Positions 57,607 to 64,000 of a stretch of DNA of 64,000 nt are shown here, one piece after another. This DNA is from Bartonella sp. HY038 (GTDB lineage Bacteria; Pseudomonadota; Alphaproteobacteria; Rhizobiales; Rhizobiaceae). Made by a program: the position numbers and the translations under genes. The notes below the pieces were generated by a model. It was given only the letters and a program-made list of their open reading frames with translations. It was not told where the DNA came from and did not search any database. The stretch covers positions 992,001 through 1,056,000 of the forward strand of contig NZ_CP059725.1 of assembly GCF_014117425.1 (NCBI RefSeq), written 5' to 3'. Positions within the stretch are counted from its first letter, which is position 1; the number at the start of each line of letters is the position of its first letter.

Positions 57607-58683
57607 TTAATTGGCCTTGTAACCTTCCATCAGTTCAAGCACCTCGTTTTCGGTTAAATAGCGGATAAAATCAAGCTGTGTATTTTGCGCAACATGAATT
57701 TGATCCGTCATATTTTCCCAGTTGCGCTTAATCATGGATTGAACTTGATCTTCAACCGCAACCAAAACCACCTTTCCTTGCCATTTTGGCCATATATCTA
57801 CCGCTGGCTCGCCCAAAATAATCGGAAATATTTGCGGTCCTTCATCTTGCCAGTTAGACCAAGGGATCCAAGAATATAAGGATTTATGCACAACTTCATC
57901 CACCAATATAGCTGGATTGGCCTTGCCAATTTTTAATTGTTCTTGGCGCTCTGCAATAAAGGGTTGCAACAACTCAATAGCGTGAAAACCGTTTCTTATG
58001 TGGTGACCACGAACAATAAAACCAGTTTTACTGGAATGTAATAGCACAACCATGTCAGGATTGCTCATTGCCGTCATTTGGGTAAGAAAATAAAGATGGC
58101 TAATATCAATGAGATCGCTATAATAAATTTCGTAAATTTTTTCGATAAATTGTTGGTTGGCTTTAAAAGCCTCTAAATAGTCATCATGATGAATGATGCA
58201 TGCCATGATGGGAAGAATGAGCCAATTAATCGTCTCCGTAAGATCTGCTAATCGCGCTTTTTCATCACTATCAAGGTTTTCAAACTTTTCTTTAACCTGA
58301 TGCCAATTTTTTAAATCTTGCTCAAATGCGGCTTTATTTTCATTATATCGACTGTCACTTTCATTAGGCTCATTACCAATAAAAGGTTCAAACTCTGCTA
58401 AATAGTGCAATAGCAATGCGCAAGCATGGTCAAAAAATTGCGCTGGTTCCACCCTATCCTCAATAAGGCCGCCACAGGCCAAAGCAAGGGTGGCAGCATT
58501 TTCAGGCAAAACAAAATGGCTTAATTGCTCGCCTACTTGTTTAATCCATAGGGAGGGATCATCAATTTTCTTACATGCTTGTTGAAAATTTACCCAAATA
58601 GGCAGCATCTCTGGCGAGCGCACGGATTTATCAGCTTTGACCATATCCGCCAACAAGGCATCAATTCTACCTATATTCTGCAT
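57607..58683 (-). CDS. Hypothetical protein, 358 residues, unrecognised
   Basis: A soluble, largely helical protein starting MQNIGRIDALLADMVKADKSVRSPEMLPIWVNFQQACKKI. It has acidic and aromatic-rich helices (HYLAEFEPFIGNEPNESDSRYNENK) and a C-terminal VEDQVQSMIKRNWENMTDQIHV. Segments such as GFIVRGHHIRNGFHAIELLQPFI show no motif I can assign. No signal peptide. The ATG at 58683 is chosen because GGGGTG lies about 6 nt upstream and the earlier start at 58725 would overlap the palindromic repeat next door. It sits downstream of dnaE on the same strand. Confidence 0.72.
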   Translation of the reverse strand: MQNIGRIDALLADMVKADKSVRSPEMLPIWVNFQQACKKIDDPSLWIKQVGEQLSHFVLPENAATLALACGGLIEDRVEPAQFFDHACALLLHYLAEFEPFIGNEPNESDSRYNENKAAFEQDLKNWHQVKEKFENLDSDEKARLADLTETINWLILPIMACIIHHDDYLEAFKANQQFIEKIYEIYYSDLIDISHLYFLTQMTAMSNPDMVVLLHSSKTGFIVRGHHIRNGFHAIELLQPFIAERQEQLKIGKANPAILVDEVVHKSLYSWIPWSNWQDEGPQIFPIILGEPAVDIWPKWQGKVVLVAVEDQVQSMIKRNWENMTDQIHVAQNTQLDFIRYLTENEVLELMEGYKAN

Positions 58684-58713
58684 GAAACACCCCATTATTG
58701 CTAGAATTAACCT

Positions 58714-58820
58714 ATTAGAGCGCATTTCAATCTGATTGGATCAGATCGGCGCTCTAATCCATTGTTTACCTTCGTTTTTTGTCCGAAAACCGCTTCACAC
58801 TTTTTTTGAAAACGCTCTAA
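58714..58820. repeat. Rhizobiales-type palindromic intergenic repeat
   Basis: A 45-bp palindrome (58714-58758) with outer arms ATTAGAGCGC/GCGCTCTAAT and an inner core ATCTGAT-TGG-ATCAGAT. It is followed by a tail resembling GTCCGAAAACCGCTTCACAC and ending ACGCTCTAA. From memory, both the palindrome and the tail match the short repetitive elements of Rhizobiales (the RIME / Bru-RS kind). It lies between dnaE and the unknown gene, both on the minus strand. No second copy was noticed in the window. Confidence 0.7.
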
Positions 58821-58841
58821 ATAATCGTTACTTTTGCCCAA

Positions 58842-61800
58842 TTAAACCATTTCAACATCCACAACACCTTGGATCGCTTTCATTGCCGCGGCAATTTGCG
58901 GGCTTAAGCGGTAACGGCGCGGCAATAAAATTTCAATCTCGCGTTCACCGTCATCTTTTAATAAAATAAGGCTAACTTCACCATCACCAATAGTGGTTAA
59001 CTGTGTTTTGATATGCTCCACTACATCGGCAGAACGCACAAATAAACGCAGCATTTTACGAAGGCGCGCCGCCTCATCTTCTAAAGAATTAACGCTTTGG
59101 ATGCGCAGGCTCACCCCTTCGGGGCGATTTTCCGCAGCAACAGTAATCACTACCGATTGCCCCGGTTCCAGCATGTCACCAAATTGGGCAAGACCTTCAG
59201 AAAAAAGAATAGCTTCATATTGACCAGTTGAATCTGAAAATTGCACAATACCCATTTTGTTGCCAGTACGGGTTTTGCGAATTTGCTTTGTGGCAACCGT
59301 TCCAGCAAGGCGGCCAGCACTAGCCCCTTTACGTACTGCATTGGAAAATACTGCCCAATCTTGTACGCGCATTTTTTCAAGGAAGGTTTTATATTCATCG
59401 AGCGGATGAGCCGATAAATAAAATCCAACCGCTTGAAATTCGCGGTGCAGTTTTTGCGCGCTAAGCCAAGGAGTTGCTTGTGGTAACATGAGCTTTTCAG
59501 CTGGGGTATCAGCAAGGCCAAAAATATCAATTTGACCACTATTACGATCTTCAAGCACGCGATGCGAACGGGCTAGGATAGTATCAATGCCTGCCACCAA
59601 AACTTCGCGGCCAATGCCAAAACAATCAAGGGCGCCTGCACTAATCAAGCTTTCAAGGGCGCGGCGATTAACAATATGGGTATCTACGCGCTCGCAAAAA
59701 TCTTCCAAGGAAGAAAATGGCTTATTGCCGCGTACTTCAACAATATGGTCAACCGCCTGCTCACCTACGCCTTTAATGGCGGAAAGCGAATAATAAATGC
59801 AATTATCACCCACTTCAAAAATACGATAAGACGTCTGGATCGACGGCTGCACCACCTTGATGCCTAAACGCTCGGCTTCACGGCGAAAATCGTTAAGCTT
59901 ATCGGTATTATTCATATCATAAGTCATTGATGCGGCGATAAATTCAACCGGATAATGCGCCTTCATATAGGCGGTTTGATAAGAAACAATAGCATAGGCG
60001 GCAGCGTGGGATTTATTGAAACCATAATCGGCAAATTTTGCCAAAAGATCAAAAATCGTATTGGCTTGTTGTTTAGATACGCCATTTTCAATCGCGCCAT
60101 CGACAAAGCGCGATCTTTGCTTATCCATTTCCTCGCGGATTTTTTTACCCATAGCGCGGCGGAGCAAATCGGCTTCACCAAGGGAGTAGCCAGATAAAAC
60201 CTGCGCAATCTGCATCACCTGTTCTTGGTAAACAATAACGCCTTGAGTTTCTTTCACAAGATAATCAATTTGCGGATGGATCGAGGCAATTTCTTCTTCG
60301 CCATGTTTGCGCGCATTATAGGTTGGAATATTTTCCATTGGTCCCGGGCGATAAAGCGCGACAAGGGCAATAATATCCTCAATTCTATCCGGCTTCATGC
60401 CCAGCAAGGCTTTACGCATACCGGCACTTTCCACCTGAAAAACGCCAACAGTTTCACCGCGCGCCATCATTTCATAGGTTAGCGCATCATCAAGGGGAAT
60501 GTGAGAAAGATCTATTTTTATGTTTTTTCGCGCAACAAATTTAACCGCAGTTTGTAAGACTGTAAGGGTTTTTAACCCCAAAAAGTCAAATTTCACCAAT
60601 CCTGCTTGCTCAACATATTTCATGTTAAATTGGGTGACTGGCATATCCGAACGTGGATCACGATACATCGGCACCAATTGCCACAAGGGGCGGTCACCAA
60701 TAACAATACCGGCCGCATGGGTGGAGGCGTGGCGATAAAGCCCTTCTAGCTTTTGCGCAACATCAAGCAAGCGGCCAACAACTGGCTCTTTTTGCACTTC
60801 TTCTGCAAATTTTGGCTCATCTTGAATAGCTTTTGACAGCGAAACAGGATTAGCAGGATTTGATGGAACAAGCTTACTTAAGCGGTCAACCTGCCCATAG
60901 GGTATTTCAAGCACACGCCCCACATCGCGCAATACGGCGCGCGCTTGCAGCGTTCCAAAGGTGATAATCTGCGCAACTTGTTCGCGGCCATATTTACCCT
61001 GCACATAGCGAATGACTTCTTCGCGCCGATCCTGACAAAAATCAATATCAAAGTCCGGCATTGATACGCGGTCAGGATTCAAAAACCGCTCAAAAAGCAG
61101 CGAAAAGCGCAAAGGATCAACATCGGTAATGGTAAGCGCATAAGCAACCAGCGAGCCAGCACCAGAACCACGCCCTGGTCCTACGGGAATATCCTTACTC
61201 TTTGCCCATTTGATAAAGTCAGCAACGATCAAAAAATAGCCGGGAAACTGCATGCGTTCAATAATGCCAATTTCATATTCCAACCGCTTTTCATAGTCTT
61301 CAACATTATAGCCATCAGCAAGCCCTGCGGTTTCAAGTCGCCATTTTAAACCTTCTCGCGCTTGGCGGCTAAGTTCTGCAGCTTCTGCGGCAAGGGCTGC
61401 ATCAGGGTCATCCGACTGGCCAGTAAATCGCGGCAAGATCGGCTTTCTAGTTGGGGTAAAACTGTGGCAGCGTAATGCAATTTCAACGGTATTTTCAATG
61501 GCTTCGGGAAGATCTTTAAAAAGCGCAACCATTTCATCTTGCGTTTTCATATAATGATCTGGCGTTATGCGGCGGCGATCATCATTAGACACCACTTGGC
61601 CAGCGGCAATAGCCAGCAACGCATCGTGGGCTTCATAATCTTCACGCTTTAAGAAAAAGCCTTCATTGGTTGCAACAAGGGGCAATTCGCGTGCATAGGC
61701 AAGTTCCACCAGCTTTGCCTCAAGAGCACGATCATAATCGCCTTGCCGTTCAAGTTCAACATAAAGCCGATCTTTAATTGCCTTTTGCAAAAACTCAATG

Positions 61801-62327
61801 CGGTTCAAAGCCTTGTCAGGGCGATCTTCTTTAAAGGCAGCAGCAATAGGCCCATTTAAACCACCAGTTAAAACAATAATACCATCACCAATTTCATTAA
61901 GGTATTGCGCTCTAATATGGGGTGGATCTGTATCCAATTTATCAAGATATGCACGGCTTACAAGGTCAACAAGATTATTATAACCTGTATCATTGGCAGC
62001 AAGAAATACCATTGATTGAAAATCTGCAGCGGTGCGCATTTTAACTATGCGGCTATCACGCGCATCATCTTCAAAATCTACAGCTAATTGACAACCAATA
62101 ATGGGTTGAATACCCACCTTAAAACATTTTTGGGTAAATTCCAATGCGCCAAATAGATTATTGGTATCAGTAATAGCAATTGCCGCTTCATGGTCGCTTG
62201 CTGCATGAGCAACGATTTTGTCGGTTTTAAGCGCTCCTTCAAGCAATGAAAAAGCAGAATGGACGCGCAAATGGACAAACTTAGGATAAGAAAGTGATTT
62301 AGGCGTTTGTGTTGTTGTTTCACTCAC
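58842..62327 (-). CDS. dnaE: DNA polymerase III subunit alpha
   Basis: Catalytic subunit of the replicative polymerase. The 1161-residue protein has an N-terminal PHP domain (FVHLRVHSAFSLLEG), the polymerase active-site region with catalytic Asp residues in PDFDIDFCQDRREEVI (near residue 425), GPGRGSGAGSLVAYAL, the KSHAAAYA thumb segment, and a C-terminal OB-fold region (GRLAGTVATKQIRKTRTG). It is the DnaE1 type. The frame begins with a GTG at 62327, with GGATCC about 12 nt upstream; an ATG start could be a little further on. Stand-alone gene on the minus strand. Confidence 0.96.
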   Translation of the reverse strand: MSETTTQTPKSLSYPKFVHLRVHSAFSLLEGALKTDKIVAHAASDHEAAIAITDTNNLFGALEFTQKCFKVGIQPIIGCQLAVDFEDDARDSRIVKMRTAADFQSMVFLAANDTGYNNLVDLVSRAYLDKLDTDPPHIRAQYLNEIGDGIIVLTGGLNGPIAAAFKEDRPDKALNRIEFLQKAIKDRLYVELERQGDYDRALEAKLVELAYARELPLVATNEGFFLKREDYEAHDALLAIAAGQVVSNDDRRRITPDHYMKTQDEMVALFKDLPEAIENTVEIALRCHSFTPTRKPILPRFTGQSDDPDAALAAEAAELSRQAREGLKWRLETAGLADGYNVEDYEKRLEYEIGIIERMQFPGYFLIVADFIKWAKSKDIPVGPGRGSGAGSLVAYALTITDVDPLRFSLLFERFLNPDRVSMPDFDIDFCQDRREEVIRYVQGKYGREQVAQIITFGTLQARAVLRDVGRVLEIPYGQVDRLSKLVPSNPANPVSLSKAIQDEPKFAEEVQKEPVVGRLLDVAQKLEGLYRHASTHAAGIVIGDRPLWQLVPMYRDPRSDMPVTQFNMKYVEQAGLVKFDFLGLKTLTVLQTAVKFVARKNIKIDLSHIPLDDALTYEMMARGETVGVFQVESAGMRKALLGMKPDRIEDIIALVALYRPGPMENIPTYNARKHGEEEIASIHPQIDYLVKETQGVIVYQEQVMQIAQVLSGYSLGEADLLRRAMGKKIREEMDKQRSRFVDGAIENGVSKQQANTIFDLLAKFADYGFNKSHAAAYAIVSYQTAYMKAHYPVEFIAASMTYDMNNTDKLNDFRREAERLGIKVVQPSIQTSYRIFEVGDNCIYYSLSAIKGVGEQAVDHIVEVRGNKPFSSLEDFCERVDTHIVNRRALESLISAGALDCFGIGREVLVAGIDTILARSHRVLEDRNSGQIDIFGLADTPAEKLMLPQATPWLSAQKLHREFQAVGFYLSAHPLDEYKTFLEKMRVQDWAVFSNAVRKGASAGRLAGTVATKQIRKTRTGNKMGIVQFSDSTGQYEAILFSEGLAQFGDMLEPGQSVVITVAAENRPEGVSLRIQSVNSLEDEAARLRKMLRLFVRSADVVEHIKTQLTTIGDGEVSLILLKDDGEREIEILLPRRYRLSPQIAAAMKAIQGVVDVEMV

Positions 62328-62945
62328 CAGTATGGATCCTATTTTGCTTCAGGTTTTATGAATGTGGTGCTGAATATAGCTTGAATATATGGCATTTATA
62401 TCAACACATATGATAGGTGATATAAAGATAATATTTACAACTTTAAAGCCCTCTTTGCCGAAAATATGCTTCAATTAGCAGATTGTTCGTGAGCTCGACT
62501 AAAGAAGCTAAGCTTTGCTTCAAGGCTTTACTAAATAGCTTCATAATAAATTTTGTGAAACGCCAGTTAATGGCAGAGCTGTTTAAGAAAATATATAGAT
62601 TTTTAATATTTCGAGAAAAATATTTAGTTTAAAAAATATATTTGAAACAAGCAATTGTACGATGAGTTCAAATTTTTGATAGATCAATAAAAGGTAGCGA
62701 AATTAGTTTAAATAGAAATGTTTTATATTGTATTGTTTGGTAAAATAGATGGTGCCAAATAAATTTATAAAAAGACAAAAATAAAATGGCGATGTTTATA
62801 GAGTAAATATACTCAGTTAAACATTAACGCCATTTTTTCACATGAAGTGTAAAGACTATGTATCACCTTGTGGGTGGTAAAATTTATATTTTAATTATCA
62901 AATTATTAAAGATAACTTAACTCCCCCGCAGGTGTTAAAGTTATA
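62328..62945. other. 618-bp intergenic region with the mucR terminator
   Basis: AT-rich region between mucR and dnaE, both on the minus strand. AAAATGGCGATGTTTA (62783-62798) pairs with TAAACAT-TAA-CGCCATTTT (62818-62836), with an inner GAGTA/TACTC, and T runs on both sides; on the minus strand it follows mucR by about 108 bp. A weaker inverted repeat lies at 62912-62941 next to the mucR stop. Nothing else is seen. Confidence 0.6.
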
Positions 62946-63386
62946 TTATTGCTTAGCTGCCCGCTTTTTACGTTTGCGGCCTAGTCCCATTTCTTTTGCG
63001 AGTTCAGAACGCGCCATGGCATAATTAGGAGCAACCATAGGATAATTTGGATCAAGATCCCATTTTTCACGGTATTGTTCTGGGGTTAAGCCGTAATGGG
63101 TCATCAAATGGCGTTTTAATGATTTAAACTTTTTACCATCTTCAAGGCAAATAATGTAATCTTCACCAACAGAGCGCTTTGGATTAACTGCAGGCTTGGG
63201 TTTTTCAGTAACGACTTCAACAGTATTAGTTGCATCGATACTGGATAGCGCACCATGTACATTGGTGATTATTGTTGGTAATTCAGCTGCTTGGCAATCA
63301 TTATTGCTTACATATGCAGCAACGATATCAGCGGTCAATGCGATCAACATTGCCCGGTCAGTTTCATTATTATCAGAGCTTTCCAT
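62946..63386 (-). CDS. mucR: MucR/Ros family transcriptional regulator
   Basis: A 146-residue zinc-finger regulator, silencing AT-rich promoters and controlling exopolysaccharide, motility and virulence genes in Rhizobiales. The C-terminal Ros-type finger has C80-X2-D83-X9-H93-X3-H97 ([19 protein letters not shown]), the variant with Asp for the second Cys known in rhizobial Ros/MucR. The [14 protein letters not shown] segment follows and the tail is basic ([11 protein letters not shown]). The N-terminal helices ([18 protein letters not shown]) form the oligomerisation part. GGAAG lies about 6 nt before the ATG at 63386; 63428 is a longer alternative. Confidence 0.96.
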   Translation of the reverse strand: MESSDNNETDRAMLIALTADIVAAYVSNNDCQAAELPTIITNVHGALSSIDATNTVEVVTEKPKPAVNPKRSVGEDYIICLEDGKKFKSLKRHLMTHYGLTPEQYREKWDLDPNYPMVAPNYAMARSELAKEMGLGRKRKKRAAKQ

Positions 63387-63756
63387 AAGTTCTTCCTTTT
63401 GGTCTTGTTTTATCAAGTCAAAATACAAAAATATGGCTTAATAAAAAGCCTATATAAATCTATCTGACAAGGATTTAGCTATTTGTGTTGCTAATATCAT
63501 TACATATAAAATTGTCAATCGATGTGATATCTAAATTCTATTAATTTTTATATAGGCAACGATATCGGTCTTTCAATTATATTACAATATATTTTATATA
63601 ATAAATAAGCAGATATTTTTTATTAAAAAAATGTAAGGTTATATCGCAAATATGTGATTTTAAAAAAACTGCAAATGAAATTTATATAGTTCTCCACTTG
63701 TATTGTAGTAGAGCTACTCTATTTTAAAATTAAAATTTCGACAATGGGTATTAAAA
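63387..63756. promoter_or_regulatory. AT-rich divergent mucR / msrB control region
   Basis: 370 bp, with long A/T tracts and no gene. MucR binds such T-rich sequences and represses its own promoter in several Rhizobiales; that it does so here is inference. No defined operator is visible. Confidence 0.45.
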
Positions 63757-64000
63757 GTGAATAGATTAAATAATACACACTTAAAAGTTATTAAAACTGA
63801 TGAAGAGTGGCAAGAACAGCTTACCCCTATTCAATATCAGATTACGCGCCAGCATGGTACCGAGCGAGCGTTTTCCAGTCCAGATTTTGATACGTCGCAT
63901 CCTGGCATATTCCGTTGTATTTGTTGTGGCAATGCTCTGTATGATTCATCTGATAAATATGAATCTGGTACAGGTTGGCCAAGCTTTAGCCAACCTATTA
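63757..64000 (+). CDS. msrB: Methionine-R-sulfoxide reductase MsrB, 3' end missing
   Basis: Reduces methionine-R-sulfoxide in proteins, thioredoxin-linked. The 81 residues before the right edge show EEWQEQLTPIQYQITRQHGTERAF, then SSPDFDTSHPGIFRCICCGNALYDSSDKYESGTGWPSF. The CxxC pair (CICC) is the first half of the zinc site of MsrB. The catalytic Cys, in the RYCVN-type motif, lies beyond the window. The frame opens with a GTG at 63757, without a strong ribosome site; a short ATG frame at 63744 is in another phase and stops after six codons. Confidence 0.92.
   Translation, partial: MNRLNNTHLKVIKTDEEWQEQLTPIQYQITRQHGTERAFSSPDFDTSHPGIFRCICCGNALYDSSDKYESGTGWPSFSQPI

Overview
The window looks like a chromosomal segment of an AT-rich alphaproteobacterium of the order Hyphomicrobiales (Rhizobiales). 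Pointers are CtrA, a MucR/Ros-type regulator with a C-X2-D zinc finger, phosphatidylcholine synthase, homologues of the mitochondrial complex I subunits NDUFS4 and NDUFS6, a DUF1476 (ATP synthase zeta) protein, and the order purC-purS-purQ-purL-bolA-grxD. The low GC content suggests a Bartonellaceae-like or related low-GC lineage, but the family cannot be fixed from this sequence. Almost everything is vertical core genome. I saw no rRNA, IS element, prophage or CRISPR array.

Layout. 1-4.7 kb: mutY (cut by the left edge), parE, lipB and gmk. 5-8.6 kb: a lone cobQ, then gatC-gatA. 8.6-13.5 kb: glyoxalase, a two-domain cold shock protein, a small lipoprotein, yqgE, an NDUFS4-like gene, tRNA-Pro and a DUF7000-like gene. 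13.5-16.8 kb: ctrA diverging from a FliJ-like gene over a motif-rich intergenic region, then mgtC and the DUF1476 gene. 17-22.7 kb: purine genes with an interposed lipoprotein, then bolA and grxD. 23-34.2 kb: a ubiquinone-type hydroxylase, pcs, rlpA, a dacF-like gene with altered active-site motifs, then tmk-holB, metG-tatD-MBL hydrolase and rpmG. 34.2-36.1 kb: an MFS transporter and a Nudix hydrolase.

The accessory part is 36.3-43.1 kb. It holds three tandem paralogues of an apparently double-domain DUF4375/DMP19-like family; two have export signals, one has lost its signal, and one is cut by an in-frame TGA. Next come a frameshifted MocR-type regulator and a GNAT / azoreductase / AhpD-like operon. 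43.2-53 kb returns to core genes: tig, tRNA-Leu, a FAD monooxygenase, an NDUFS6-like zinc protein, ppk-ppx and tldD. At 53-53.7 kb lies a small unknown gene pair, the first frameshifted in a G run. 53.8-64 kb: a DEAD-box helicase, a very AT-rich spacer, gpt, a Nudix hydrolase, an unrecognised 358-residue protein, a Rhizobiales-type palindromic repeat, dnaE, mucR and the 5' end of msrB.

The best candidates for something undescribed are the DUF4375 cluster, the DacF-like protein lacking its SxN and KTG motifs, and the unknown pair near 53 kb. Three genes are broken (a TGA, a shift near an A6 run, a shift in a G5 run), so sequencing error must be excluded before they are called pseudogenes.
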